DNA of 64,000 nucleotides from Chondromyces crocatus (GCF_001189295.1 NZ_CP012159.1:7146525-7210524), one strand, 5' to 3'; counted from the stretch's first letter, positions 16,234-25,503 are shown. The notes: a model not told the origin generated them from the letters alone. Translations and numbers: made by a program.

Positions 16234-17730
16234 TCAGGGCCTGAACAGCCCCGAGAGAATCGGCGCTCCCTCCCGGAGCGGTACGTAGGCCTTGCCAGGA
16301 GCGTCTGCTTCGCTCCGCGGGATGGCGACCACCGAGACCTGAACCAGCTCGCCAGGCGTGAGGAGGGTGGGAGGGAGGACGACCTGGGTATCGCTCGTGT
16401 AGACGACGAACTCCGGAGGAGAGATCGGGCCGATGTTGGGCGTCTGCGTGAAGCGGGTGAGCTGAATCGCGTACGAGAACGTGCCGCTGATGGCTGGAGG
16501 ATCCCAGCTCACGGTCGGCGTCACCCCCACGTCGAGGAGCGGTCGCTGGGCATCCTGCCCGTTGATCCGGAGAGCCTGCGGCGGGGAGAAGCGGGGCGAG
16601 AAGCTGGTCTCTCCGCGCGCGTCCACCGGAAGCGCCGCATGCGCGTTGACGAAGACGCCGACGCGCTCGTCCGAGCCAGGGACCTCCAGCTCGGCCACGA
16701 GGGTGACGGAAGCAAGGCCATAGGTCTGCCATGCGGACGGGAAAGGATTTCCGTAGGAGAGCGCGACATCGATGTCTGCCAAGGGCGCGCCGACGTGCGA
16801 AAGGAGGGCGGGAGGTCTCCTGAAACCGAGCAAGCCTGCTGTGGGCTGTGCATGCACCTTGACGCCGTAGCCTGCCGCCTTGGCCTCCGGGTGGACCGAG
16901 GCCGCCAGCGCTTCGAACTCGGAGAGCTTCCAATCGAGGTGGAGTTCGGCCTGCGGCGCGGCCGTCAGGCTGCCACGGATCGGTGTCGTCGCGCCGTCGA
17001 CCTGCGTGAACGAGGGGACAGCAAACACCCGCTCCAGGGCAAGGGTGGGCTCCACCTCGTTCGTTCCTGGCGACGGTTGCTCGACGTACTCGAGAAGCAA
17101 GGCTTCGTCGCCGCGATCGCCATCGACGAGATGGGCCACGGTGAGGTCCAGCATGTCGAAGGAATCGTCGATGCTGGTCGCGCCTAGGGCGATCTCGCTG
17201 GTGAGGACGTCGTCGAAGGTACCGACCGCGCCCGCTCCCGGGCTGTAGAGGACGAGCTGATTGCCTTCCTGCCACGGGCTCATTCCATCGAGCGCGATCT
17301 GGACGAGCGACGGCTGCGTGACGGCGCCGACGTCCGGCCGCTGAAGGACGTACCGCCCCAGGTCCAGCTCACGCTCGGACGTCACCACAATCTCGCTCGG
17401 GGAGAGCCCCTGCGGGCCGACGAACACGTACAGCTCACCGTCGGGCACGCCTGGAAAGCGCGCGTGGTCGTCCGAGAACTCTCCCTCGAAGAAGCGAAAG
17501 CCCCCCTCGTCATCGCGCGCCGCCACACGCAATGCCCCTTCGTGGAGGGGTCTCCCTTGCACCCTCTCCCCCTCGGCGGTCAGGTAGACGTCGTCGAAGA
17601 ACACGGTCAGCTCGGAGGGCTCGGACAGCGCGGATTCCTCGATGCAACCCGTGGCTCCGAGCGATGCGGCGAGAAGCCAGGAACCATGAATCCAGGTGCG
17701 TCGCGTCGTGCGGGAATGAAGATGCCTCAT
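16234..17730 (-). CDS. Large hypothetical lipoprotein
   Basis: A 498-residue protein with a signal peptide and lipobox (SLGATGC, Cys28). The mature part is rich in beta-strand patterns (ELTVFFDDVYLTAEGER; VSWDPPAISGTFSYAIQLTR) suggestive of immunoglobulin- or fibronectin-like domains. There is no catalytic motif I can recognise. The C-terminal segment (VSWDPP...YAIQL...LVQVSVVAI) looks like a fibronectin type III-like fold. The ATG at 17730 was chosen because the signal peptide begins there; AAAGGA lies about 14 nt upstream. The surface location is inferred from the lipobox and the role is unknown. Confidence 0.65.
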   Translation of the reverse strand: MRHLHSRTTRRTWIHGSWLLAASLGATGCIEESALSEPSELTVFFDDVYLTAEGERVQGRPLHEGALRVAARDDEGGFRFFEGEFSDDHARFPGVPDGELYVFVGPQGLSPSEIVVTSERELDLGRYVLQRPDVGAVTQPSLVQIALDGMSPWQEGNQLVLYSPGAGAVGTFDDVLTSEIALGATSIDDSFDMLDLTVAHLVDGDRGDEALLLEYVEQPSPGTNEVEPTLALERVFAVPSFTQVDGATTPIRGSLTAAPQAELHLDWKLSEFEALAASVHPEAKAAGYGVKVHAQPTAGLLGFRRPPALLSHVGAPLADIDVALSYGNPFPSAWQTYGLASVTLVAELEVPGSDERVGVFVNAHAALPVDARGETSFSPRFSPPQALRINGQDAQRPLLDVGVTPTVSWDPPAISGTFSYAIQLTRFTQTPNIGPISPPEFVVYTSDTQVVLPPTLLTPGELVQVSVVAIPRSEADAPGKAYVPLREGAPILSGLFRP

Positions 17731-18026
17731 CTCGGGCCACGTCCTTTCTGGGGTGCTGCACTGCGTGGCAGACCGCTGCCGCCGTCCCGTCGAGCGTGGG
17801 TCACCTCGATCGGAGCGCGCAGAACGGCGCGTCTCCACAGCAAGCCTTGCGCCAGCCCGGATCACCCCACAGCGCGCCACGGCCAGCCTGCATTCCCGGC
17901 CGATCTCAGGAAGCGCGCCGACGCCCCGCCCCGGCCCTCGCGCCAGAACCCGCCGCGTGCCTCGCGCCAGAGAGGGACGACTTGCGCAAGACCCGCGCAA
18001 TCCGCGTGTCCCCCCCGGGGCCTCGC

Positions 18027-19310
18027 TCAGCGCGCGCCGGCCGGGTCCACGGTCCGCATCGAGGCGCGCCCCACCATGATGTCGACCATCTTCTTCGCGC
18101 GCCGCAGCACCCCCTCTTGCACGTAAGGGACGCCGTACTTCTCGCAGATGGCCTTCACCCGGGGCTGCGCCCGCTGGTACTGGCGCATGGGCAGGTGCGG
18201 CCAGAGGTGATGCTCGATCTGGTAGTTGAGGAAGCCGTGGAAGAAGTCGACCACGTCACTGCCGGTCGCATAGTTCACCGACCCGATCACCTGCCGCACC
18301 GAGAACTCGGAGTGACTCTTCGCCCGCCCCTCGAAGCGGTAGAGATCCTCTCCCGCGTGGTTCGGGCCGATCAGGATGAAGCTCTGGATGTTCGTGAGCA
18401 CCTCGGCGAACACGCTGTTGAGAAAGACGCTCCCCACGGCCCATGGACCGAGCGGGGAGAACAGCGCCGGGAGCGCCCCGAAGCGGAGCCCAGCATACGG
18501 CAGCACGCAGGTCGCCCAGAAGGAACGCCCCTCCTCGGTGAACGGGTCGAAGGCGGAGATCAAGCGGATCGGGGTGCCATCGTCCTGCTCTCCCGCGCGA
18601 CGCCGCTGCACGCGCCGCCACTCCAGGAACGTGTTGGGTGCGTAGTAGGTGAGCTTCCAGGTGCAGGCGAAGAACGCCACGATCGCGTGCTTGGCCACGA
18701 GGGGCAGGTCCGACTGGCGGAGCCACTCCATGTTCTCCTCCACCAGATCGGGGTCGGAGGTCTCGCCCGTGTTCCCGTGGTGGAGCGCGTTGTGCTCGTG
18801 CCGCCAGGCGTCGGGGTGGATCCAGTCCGGCCAGTCGAGGAAGCGACGCCACCCCACGGCGAAGCCGCGCCCCGTCTGGTGCTCGGGTACGTCGGGCACC
18901 CGGTCGTAGCCGCGGTGCGCGATGTGGTGGGTCACCATCGTCCAGCGCGCCGTGTTGCCCTGCGCGATGAGCAGCGCCGAGATCGGGTTGGGTGCGATCC
19001 ACGCGGTCGCGTAGCCGAGCGCCGAGCATCCCCTGCCCCACCACTGCATCTTGCGGAGGTGCTCAAGGTCCTCGGGGCCGATCGACGCCTCCAGCTCCTT
19101 CCGGAGGTCGAGCAGCTCCCGCGCGAAAGCCTCCTTCCTGGCGAAGGGAGAGGGCGAGGCCTCGACGCTCGGGAGACCCTCGTCGGTCGACGAGGGAGGG
19201 TCGACGCGCGCCGGAGCAGGGCCTGGCTTCTTGGTGCTGACGAAGGGAGGAAGCGTGCCCGCTCCGGACTGGACGTCCGTGGCGTTCGCCCGGACCTCTT
19301 CGATCGACAT
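18027..19310 (-). CDS. Membrane fatty acid desaturase
   Basis: A 427-residue protein with the three histidine boxes of integral-membrane di-iron desaturases: HHIAH (128-132), HEHNALHH (171-178) and QIEHH (364-368). The last box, with Gln as its first residue, is typical of front-end acyl-lipid desaturases. Hydrophobic helices surround the boxes. The N-terminal ~60 residues are Pro/Ser-rich and lack a cytochrome b5 domain, so electrons must come from a separate donor. The protein would sit in the inner membrane and introduce a double bond into acyl lipids, consistent with the unsaturated lipids of this group. The start at 19310 has no clear ribosome site, so it is approximate. Confidence 0.88.
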   Translation of the reverse strand: MSIEEVRANATDVQSGAGTLPPFVSTKKPGPAPARVDPPSSTDEGLPSVEASPSPFARKEAFARELLDLRKELEASIGPEDLEHLRKMQWWGRGCSALGYATAWIAPNPISALLIAQGNTARWTMVTHHIAHRGYDRVPDVPEHQTGRGFAVGWRRFLDWPDWIHPDAWRHEHNALHHGNTGETSDPDLVEENMEWLRQSDLPLVAKHAIVAFFACTWKLTYYAPNTFLEWRRVQRRRAGEQDDGTPIRLISAFDPFTEEGRSFWATCVLPYAGLRFGALPALFSPLGPWAVGSVFLNSVFAEVLTNIQSFILIGPNHAGEDLYRFEGRAKSHSEFSVRQVIGSVNYATGSDVVDFFHGFLNYQIEHHLWPHLPMRQYQRAQPRVKAICEKYGVPYVQEGVLRRAKKMVDIMVGRASMRTVDPAGAR

Positions 19311-19524
19311 AGGACGGAACCTACCACGCTGGGTCCATCCCCCGTGGGCGGGAAACGCGCCGCGTCGATACCGATCGCGGCCCCTCCTTGATTTGCTGCG
19401 GAACGCCTGCGAACGAACGCGGCCGTGTCGCGTGCGGAGACGCACGCGGAGAAGAGAAATTTTCAATCGGCAGGCGAAGCTCCACGCGCGCGGAGGACCG
19501 TCTTCCGGAATCGGCGCCGCGACG

Positions 19525-20505
19525 TCAGGGGCCTCGCCTCGGAGAGCCCCAGGCGCCGAGCGCACGCGCAGTTCCCGTCTCCTCTTTCGCACGCAGCGCG
19601 TACGCCATGCCCACCTGGAGCGAGCGAAGCGTGGTGATCCCGGAGAAGTCGACGCCCAGTGCGACCAGCGTCTGGGAAATCACCGGGCTGAGTCCGGTCA
19701 AGACCACCTCGGCGCCGAGGAGCTGCACGGCCCTTGCGGCTCGAAGCAGGGCCGCAGCGACCGTCTCGTCCACCGTGCGCACGCCCGTCACGTCGAGCAG
19801 GGCGATCCGCGCGCTCTGCTCGGAGACACCTCGGAGAAGGGTCTCCATGATCTGCGCGGCGCGCTCTGCATCGACGCTGCCGACCAGGGGCATGGCGATG
19901 ACACCATCTGCGAGCGGAACCAGAGGCGTCGCCAGCTCGCGAAGTGCCTCTTGCTGGGCGCGGATCAGCTCCTGCTGCAGCGCCGCGCGCTCGGTGTTGA
20001 GCAGCTCGACCTTGCGCCGCTCCTGGACCTTCTCGGTCACCTCGACGATGAGGACGAGGATGCCCTCGACGGCCCCTGTCGGAGAGCGCACCGGCTGGTA
20101 GGTGAAATCGAGCCATTTCTCCACGAGTGGCCCCTCCTCGCTCGACTTGAGGAGGATGGGGACATCCGAGGCGGCGTAAGGCACGCCGGTCTGCAAGACC
20201 TCGGTCAGGATGTCCACGAATCCCTGGCCCGTGATCTCGGGCAAGGCCTCGCGAATCGGCTTCCCCAGGATCGAGCGGCTGCCGGTGAGCTCGAAGTAAC
20301 GGCTGTTGGCCAGGTCGTAGACGAACTCGGGGCCACGCAGGTAACACACGCCCGCCGGTAGCCCCATCAGCAGATGGACCGCGTGGCGCTGCTCGCCGTG
20401 CAGCGCGTCACGCAAGGACTGCAGCTCCGCACGAAGGCGATCCCGCTCCGAGTTCAGCTCGGCGAGACGCGGATCGAGCGGTTCTCCCTCTAAATCGCAA
20501 TTCAT
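19525..20505 (-). CDS. PAS-STAS (RsbR-like) regulator
   Basis: A 326-residue protein: an N-terminal coiled coil (ERDRLRAELQSLRDALHGEQ, about 20-42), a PAS domain (about 45-165; VYDLANSRYFELTG and LDFTYQPVRSPTGAVEGIL), a second helix and a C-terminal STAS domain (about 195-305; IALLDVTGVRTVDETVAAAL). RsbR-type proteins form stressosome-like assemblies in which the STAS domain is regulated by kinase or phosphatase partners. Thr or Ser after the LDVTG turn would be the phosphosite in RsbR relatives. GGGAGAG 8 nt upstream supports the ATG at 20505; an upstream ATG at 20634 lacks a ribosome site. A second family member lies at 27052-28341. Confidence 0.8.
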   Translation of the reverse strand: MNCDLEGEPLDPRLAELNSERDRLRAELQSLRDALHGEQRHAVHLLMGLPAGVCYLRGPEFVYDLANSRYFELTGSRSILGKPIREALPEITGQGFVDILTEVLQTGVPYAASDVPILLKSSEEGPLVEKWLDFTYQPVRSPTGAVEGILVLIVEVTEKVQERRKVELLNTERAALQQELIRAQQEALRELATPLVPLADGVIAMPLVGSVDAERAAQIMETLLRGVSEQSARIALLDVTGVRTVDETVAAALLRAARAVQLLGAEVVLTGLSPVISQTLVALGVDFSGITTLRSLQVGMAYALRAKEETGTARALGAWGSPRRGP

Positions 20506-20812
20506 CGAGCACTCTCCCGTCCAGCACTGATGCGCACCAGAATCTGACGTGACCCACGCCACGACCGGACGCCCTGGACCATAGATCACGCCTTTCTTTG
20601 TGAGCTGTCCAGTCACCATGATCGTACGAGACATTGCTCGGCCCGGAGAATCTCCAGAAGCTCCACAAGTCGGTCGAACATGCGCTCCGCCCACACCATG
20701 ATGTTGTGGTGGGTATGCGGTTCCTCGAGGACCGTCACGGACATGTGGCATCGCTGCAATCGCAATTGTGCGATTTCACCAGCACGGGACCAGCTCTCGG
20801 AGCTGGACTCAC
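20506..20812. other. 307-bp interval, small possible ORF only
   Basis: The interval upstream of the PAS-STAS gene holds one small minus-strand reading frame, 20613-20744 (43 residues, beginning MSVTVLEEPHTHHN). It lacks a ribosome site and recognisable homology, so I do not call it. The first 100 bp should contain the promoter of the PAS-STAS gene. Confidence 0.4.
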
Positions 20813-21730
20813 TCAATTGATGGTGCGCTGCTCGCGCGTGCTCGCCAGGGTCCGTGGGAGGTCGATCTGCGCGGACCAGCCGAACGTCTCGCGGAACGCT
20901 CGCCCCGTGAGGACGCAGGGGAACTTGAAGAAATTGACGAGATACTCCGGGAACGCCGAGATCGTCTTGAGGTAGAGCGTCACCAGGCTCGACGGGATGG
21001 GGAACGAGCGCGCGCCGGCGAGGTCGAGCGCCGTGCGCCAGGGGACGACGTCGTCGCCCGTCACATTGAAGACGCCGCGAGCGCTGCCCTTCATCGCAGC
21101 CTCGATGGCCGCGCCGAGATCGTCCTGGTGGATGAACTGGGTCATCGGGTTGAAGCCGGCCAGGTGCGGGACGCGAGGGAGCCTGAGGAGAGAACTCATG
21201 CTGTTCCGGATCGACGGGCCCACGACGTTCGTCGGGCGGAGCACCACGACGCGCACCTCGGGGTGCTGGTAGATCCAGGTGGTCGCCATGTTGTCGAGCT
21301 GGATCGCGTCGGCGATCTCGGGGAACTCGTAGCCGGCGCGCAGCGGGTCCGCCTCGGAGATGGGCGTGTGGTTGCGCGGGTGGGCGCCGTAGATGTGGAA
21401 CGTCGAGAGCACCACGAGCGATCCGACGCCGTGCGCGCGGCAGAGGTTCAAGATCTTCTGCGTCCCCAGGACGTTCAGCTCGAAGCGGCGCTCGATCTCC
21501 TGAGAGAGATTGCCGACCCGGCCGAGGTGGAGCACCGCGTCGAAGGCGTGCTTGCGGAAGACGTCTTCGATGGCGGTCTTGTCGTAGCTCGCGCGGTACA
21601 GGGTCACGCCGTCCATCGGAGGCGCTTCTCGGTAATCGACGCCAACGACGCCATGTCCCGCGGCCACGAGGCGGCCCGCCACGTCTCGTGCGAGCCCCCC
21701 GGCGAAACCCGTGATCAGAATGACACCCAC
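20813..21730 (-). CDS. NAD-dependent epimerase/dehydratase (extended SDR)
   Basis: A 305-residue protein of the extended short-chain dehydrogenase family. The Rossmann motif ITGFAGGLARDVAG corresponds to TGxxGxxG. VLHLGRVGN follows, and the catalytic Ser appears in VVLSTFHIYG, whose Tyr is the canonical YxxxK tyrosine region but without the usual lysine visible at +4. NVVGP and FIHQDDL match the later motifs. Members act on nucleotide sugars or on 3-hydroxy substrates. The start is GTG 21730 because GGGAGG lies 6 nt upstream and the Rossmann strand begins directly; an ATG at 21754 is the alternative. It follows the acyltransferase by 20 bp, suggesting a lipid-related operon. Confidence 0.75.
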   Translation of the reverse strand: MGVILITGFAGGLARDVAGRLVAAGHGVVGVDYREAPPMDGVTLYRASYDKTAIEDVFRKHAFDAVLHLGRVGNLSQEIERRFELNVLGTQKILNLCRAHGVGSLVVLSTFHIYGAHPRNHTPISEADPLRAGYEFPEIADAIQLDNMATTWIYQHPEVRVVVLRPTNVVGPSIRNSMSSLLRLPRVPHLAGFNPMTQFIHQDDLGAAIEAAMKGSARGVFNVTGDDVVPWRTALDLAGARSFPIPSSLVTLYLKTISAFPEYLVNFFKFPCVLTGRAFRETFGWSAQIDLPRTLASTREQRTIN

Positions 21731-21750
21731 AGGAAGCCTCCCACGCTCTC

Positions 21751-22611
21751 TCAAAAGACGGAGCGACGTGCCGCGAGCCCGTCGTCGACCAGGGTCTGCA
21801 CGCGCGCTTGCACCTCGGCCACCCGGCTCTCGATGCGCGCGTCTTCATCGTCCCACGGCCCGTCGAAGGACATCGGCTCGCCGAAGTACACCGAGAACCT
21901 GACGGGCAGCGGGAAGTAAGCGAAGAGGCCGAGGAGCGGCAGGAAGGGGCTCACCGGGAGGTACGGCATGCCGAGGACCTTCGCGATGGAGGCCAGGTTG
22001 TGGACGCTCGGGATGGACTCCTCGCTGCCGATGACGGCGACGGGGACGATCGGCGTCCGGGTCTTCAGCGCGAGCCGCATGAACCCCCGCCCGAAGGGCT
22101 TGAGCCGGTAGCGCTCGTCGAAGGTTTTGCCGCTGCCCGCGACGCCTTCCGGGAAGACGAGGATGGCCTGGTCGTCCTCGAGAAGGTTCACGCAGTTGAC
22201 GGGATCCCCGAGGACGGCGCCGGAGCGGGTCAGGATCTCGTTCACGTAGGGGAGCTTGGGGAACCAGCGCTCGATCATCGCGCGCACGAGCCGCGGCCTC
22301 CCGGCGCGCAGCAGGCAGGCGACGGCGATGACGATGCCGTCGAGCGGGAGCTGCCCGGCGTGGTTCGGCACGAGCAGGACACGCCCCTCGGGGATGCGGT
22401 CGATGCCGTGGACCTCGGTGCGGAAGTAGTCGTGGATGCGCCGGGCGAGCACGTAGTAGCGCGCGGCCTCCCTCGGGCAGAAGCCCCAGGCGTCGAAGCC
22501 GAGCGGGTTGACCAGGTTCGGCAGCGACGAGAGGGCGCGCTCGATCTCGGGATCCGAGAGGCGAAAGAAGAAGTCGTCGCTCGGCGTGGTCACGCCGGGA
22601 GGTGGCTGCAT
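21751..22611 (-). CDS. Lysophospholipid acyltransferase (PlsC-like)
   Basis: A 286-residue protein with the acyltransferase motif NHAGQLPLD (NHx5D type block I) and FPEGVAGSGKTF (block III EGxxS/G type), followed by PVAVIGSEES (block IV). It would transfer an acyl group to a lysophospholipid or related acceptor at the inner membrane. A hydrophobic segment lies near residues 205-225 (SPFLPLLGLFAYFPLPVRF). The ATG at 22611 was chosen as it gives the usual N-terminus; an ATG at 22656 is in frame. It sits 20 bp upstream of the epimerase on the same strand. Confidence 0.85.
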   Translation of the reverse strand: MQPPPGVTTPSDDFFFRLSDPEIERALSSLPNLVNPLGFDAWGFCPREAARYYVLARRIHDYFRTEVHGIDRIPEGRVLLVPNHAGQLPLDGIVIAVACLLRAGRPRLVRAMIERWFPKLPYVNEILTRSGAVLGDPVNCVNLLEDDQAILVFPEGVAGSGKTFDERYRLKPFGRGFMRLALKTRTPIVPVAVIGSEESIPSVHNLASIAKVLGMPYLPVSPFLPLLGLFAYFPLPVRFSVYFGEPMSFDGPWDDEDARIESRVAEVQARVQTLVDDGLAARRSVF

Positions 22612-22656
22612 CGTGGGAGCATACGAATCATGCGATCGTCTGCAACGATCGAGCAA

Positions 22657-23106
22657 TCAATCGAGCGCTCGGTAGTGGATGGTGTACCGCTGCCCATCGA
22701 TCCGCACGCCACCAGACACCCAGTGCAGTTTGCCACCGAGGTCGAGCACCTCCCACCCGACGGGGCTCCCGACGCCGATGCAGGCGTTCTTGTTGCCCGC
22801 CGCGCACCCGAAGCCCGTGGCGATCATGGCGTGGATCAGGCGTCCCTCCGGGTTGAAGAAGCCGATGAACGCGCCCTGCGGCACGTGCTGCATGTCGGTG
22901 CGGTGGTTGACCGCCGGGTCGGAGGTGCTGACGACATGCGAGAAGCTGGCCGAGGTGATGGATCCCGGATCGGCCGCGCCGGCCTTCTTCATGCACATCA
23001 CCACGGCGTCCCAGCACATGGCGCCGGAGAAGGACATGAAGTCGGTGCTGTTGAAGCCGAGCGTGGCAGCGTCTCGCGCGATCTGTGCAGCTACGTGTCC
23101 GATCAT
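22657..23106 (-). CDS. Hypothetical protein with Cys/His pair, possible papain-like fold
   Basis: A 149-residue soluble protein. The conserved-looking elements are MCWDAVVMCMKKAG (Cys near residue 31), AFIGFFNPEG and IHAMIATGFGC (His near 92). A Cys at a helix start and a later His in a strand are the arrangement of NlpC/P60 and related papain-like hydrolases, but I cannot identify the family. GGAG 6 nt upstream supports the ATG at 23106; a second ATG at 23112 is also possible. It lies 45 bp upstream of the acyltransferase gene on the same strand. Confidence 0.6.
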   Translation of the reverse strand: MIGHVAAQIARDAATLGFNSTDFMSFSGAMCWDAVVMCMKKAGAADPGSITSASFSHVVSTSDPAVNHRTDMQHVPQGAFIGFFNPEGRLIHAMIATGFGCAAGNKNACIGVGSPVGWEVLDLGGKLHWVSGGVRIDGQRYTIHYRALD

Positions 23107-23545
23107 GACCATCTCCTTTGAGGCCCCCGCGCGGTGCGCGTTCGGCGAGCCAGGTTGCAGGTTGGGGAGCAGCGCGCGGCCCGTGGGGCGGCGAGAGGCT
23201 GCGGGGCGGTGTTGCTCTGGACCAAAGCACTCCGCGTGCCAGCACGCTCGAAGCGCCGATCCCGCAGGAAACAAGGTGGCTCGACGGCCCACGCGGAGCT
23301 GGAGACCACGCTGGCGGATCTTGCAGATCGCCCTCTGGCGATCCCTAGGATCACCCCTCCCGGGCGTCGAGAACCACCGCAGCGCTCGCCCTGACGGTCG
23401 CGACCACAAAGCTGGAGCGAGTGCCACCATGACTGGACGAACGCGGCTCCACAGTGGCCCATCCGTTCCACTCCTGCTGGACGAGCTGCGCGACGGAGGT
23501 GCTCGAAACGCCGGATGGCTGGCAACCGGCAGGATGACATCGTGA

Positions 23546-23577
23546 CCGGATGCCGGCGGTGGACTTCCGGCATCCGG
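23546..23577. repeat. Perfect 11-bp inverted repeat
   Basis: CCGGATGCCGG (23546-23556) and CCGGCATCCGG (23567-23577) are exact reverse complements separated by 10 nt. The hairpin would be very stable. It could be a terminator, a protein site or a structured RNA, but no T-run follows. Confidence 0.75.
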
Positions 23578-23712
23578 ACCGGACGCGATCCTGGACACCG
23601 ACGCGCCCGGACGACACCTGTTCCCGGAAACAGGGTGCCGTCATCGCGCTCCCGGCTCCCGGTCGCGGTGCGAACCCAGGGGCGGCAGGCGACCTCCGGC
23701 ATCAGGTGAAGG

Positions 23713-23869
23713 GCGTGACCAGGTCCCTGACTGCCAGCAACGGGGACATGTTCGCGAAAACGACCACCGTCGGCCGTTGACGGGACCCGGGCACGCGCGA
23801 GACAAAGGCCCCGTCGGCGGCCGACGACACCACGTCACGCGCGTGACCAGGTCCCGTCGGCCGCTGACG
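23713..23869. repeat. Short interspersed repeats upstream of selO
   Basis: GCGTGACCAGGTCCC occurs at 23713-23727 and again at 23841-23855. CCGTCGGCCGTTGACG (23768-23783) and CCGTCGGCCGCTGACG (23854-23869) differ at one base, and CCGTCGGCGG at 23811-23820 is a shorter relative. The modules are reused in a different order, which looks like a mosaic rather than a simple tandem array. Confidence 0.6.
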
Positions 23870-23978
23870 ACACCCGGAACGCTGGCAGGTGGCAGATTCC
23901 TCGAAATCGCCCGAGAAGACCCTGAAAGCGCCCACCCCCCCGGCGCCCTCTGCAAGGCTCACCGGACGGGACACGACC

Positions 23979-25415
23979 ATGCCCACGAGCCCCTCCTACC
24001 GCTCTGCCCCGCTCTTCCCCTCGCTCGGAGAGGGATTCTTCGATCCCGTCGAGGCCGCCAGGTTCCCCGAGCGGATCCTCCGGTTCCGGAACCAGCGCTG
24101 GGCCGAGCGGGTGGGCCTCGGGTCGCTCGACGCCGAGGCCTGGGAGGCGCACTTCGCCCGCTTCGAGCCGCTGCCGGGGAACCTCGACCGCCCGCTCGCC
24201 CTCCGCTACCACGGCCACCAGTTCGGCACGTACAACGCGCGCCTCGGGGACGGCCGCGGCTTCCTGTTCGCGCAGCTCCGCGACGCCGGCCGAGGTCCCG
24301 ACGATCCCGAGAAGGGCCGCTTGCTCGACCTCGGGACCAAGGGCAGCGGTCAGACGCCGTGGTCGCGTGGCGGAGACGGGCGCCTGACGCTCAAGGGGGG
24401 CGTGCGCGAGGTGCTGGCCACCGAGATGCTGGAAGCGCTCGGCGTCTCCACCTCGAAGACGTTCAGCCTCTTCGAGACCGGCGAGTCGCTGTTTCGTGGC
24501 GACGAGCCCTCGCCCACCCGCTCGTCGGTGCTCGTCCGGCTGAACCACAGCCACATCCGGTTCGGCAGCTTCCAGCGCCACGCCCACCTGGGGCACAAGG
24601 ACCGGCTGGACGCGCTGCTCCAGTTCTCCGTCGAGCACCACCTGCCCGAGGCGCGCGCGCAGGAAGGGCCGCTTCCGGTCGGCTTCCTGCACGAGGTGAC
24701 CCGCCGCTCGGCCGCGCTCTGTGCGAGCTTCATGGCGGCGGGCTTCGTCCACGGGGTGCTCAACACCGACAACATGAACATCACCGGGGAGAGCTTCGAC
24801 TACGGGCCGTACCGCTTCCTGCCCGTGTACGATCCGGCCTTCACCGCGGCCTACTTCGACGAGACCGGCCTGTACGCCTTCGGGCGGCAGCCGCGCACGT
24901 TCGTGTGGAACCTGGCGCGGCTGGCCGAGGCCCTGAGCCCGCTCTGCCCTGACGCCGCGTTCGCGCCGGCGCTGCGGGCGTTCGAGCCAGCCTTCGTCGA
25001 GGCGCTCCACGCGAAGTTCCTGCGGCGGCTCGGGCTCACCTCGAACGGCCCGGAGGAAGACGAGGCGCTGCTCGACGCCTGCCTCGGCTTTCTCCAGGAG
25101 AGCGGCGTGGGCTACGACCGCTTCTTCTTCGACTGGTACGGTGGCCTCGCGAGCGCGGCCCGCGCGCGCCGGAGCCCCGTCGCCACCAAGTACACGGGCA
25201 CGCGCTTCGTCGCGCTGGAGCGGGCGATGGGAGGCCATGATCCGGCCCGGGTCGAGCTGCTGGACGACCCCTATTTCCAGGGCGACGGCCCGTGCAGCCT
25301 GCTCATCGACGAGATCGAGGCGATCTGGAGCGACATCGCCGAGCGCGACGACTGGTCGGCCTTCGAGGCGAAGGTCGAGCGCATCCGCCGCTTCGGCGCT
25401 CTCTTCGCCGACTGA
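23979..25415 (+). CDS. selO: SelO family protein adenylyltransferase (YdiU/UPF0061)
   Basis: A 478-residue pseudokinase-fold protein. LGTKGSGQTPWSR (about 120-132) holds the nucleotide-binding Lys, HGVLNTDNMNITG (about 256-268) the catalytic-loop Asp and Asn, and SFDYGPYRF (about 269-277) the metal-binding DYG. SelO enzymes flip ATP in the active site and transfer AMP to Ser/Thr/Tyr of target proteins, mainly in redox homeostasis. The C-terminus ends FGALFAD, without the terminal selenocysteine or Cys motif of some homologues. The length matches the family. The start at 23979 was chosen over GTG 23889 because the family normally begins close to the RSAPLFPSLG segment. Confidence 0.88.
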   Translation: MPTSPSYRSAPLFPSLGEGFFDPVEAARFPERILRFRNQRWAERVGLGSLDAEAWEAHFARFEPLPGNLDRPLALRYHGHQFGTYNARLGDGRGFLFAQLRDAGRGPDDPEKGRLLDLGTKGSGQTPWSRGGDGRLTLKGGVREVLATEMLEALGVSTSKTFSLFETGESLFRGDEPSPTRSSVLVRLNHSHIRFGSFQRHAHLGHKDRLDALLQFSVEHHLPEARAQEGPLPVGFLHEVTRRSAALCASFMAAGFVHGVLNTDNMNITGESFDYGPYRFLPVYDPAFTAAYFDETGLYAFGRQPRTFVWNLARLAEALSPLCPDAAFAPALRAFEPAFVEALHAKFLRRLGLTSNGPEEDEALLDACLGFLQESGVGYDRFFFDWYGGLASAARARRSPVATKYTGTRFVALERAMGGHDPARVELLDDPYFQGDGPCSLLIDEIEAIWSDIAERDDWSAFEAKVERIRRFGALFAD

Positions 25416-25440
25416 GCGCTGGTCCCCAGGCCGGGAACGC

Positions 25441-25503
25441 GGCACGAGCGCCTCGCGACCAGGCACGAGCGCCTCGCGACCAGGCACGAGCGCCTCGCGA
25501 CCC
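25441..25503. repeat. 21-bp tandem repeat, three copies
   Basis: Three head-to-tail 21-bp units begin at 25441, 25462 and 25483, each starting GGCACGAGCGCCTCGCGACC. The last unit ends in C rather than A. The array sits between selO and the YjdF-like gene and is bounded on both sides by a GGAACGC motif. Confidence 0.85.

Larger units (their letters stand above)
23107..23978. other. 0.87-kb gene-free interval with hairpin and repeats
   Basis: Several frames stay open here, but none has a ribosome site, domain or codon pattern like the real genes. The interval holds a perfect 11-bp inverted repeat (23546-23577) and a set of related short direct repeats (23713-23869). It separates two divergent genes, the Cys/His protein and selO, and so should contain both promoters. 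A decayed gene is possible, because the region around 23200-23500 reads with coding-like composition. Confidence 0.5.

Noticed and set aside
20613-20744. 43-codon minus-strand frame near the PAS-STAS gene
   Set aside because: No ribosome site and no recognisable homology; kept only as a note in the interval entry.
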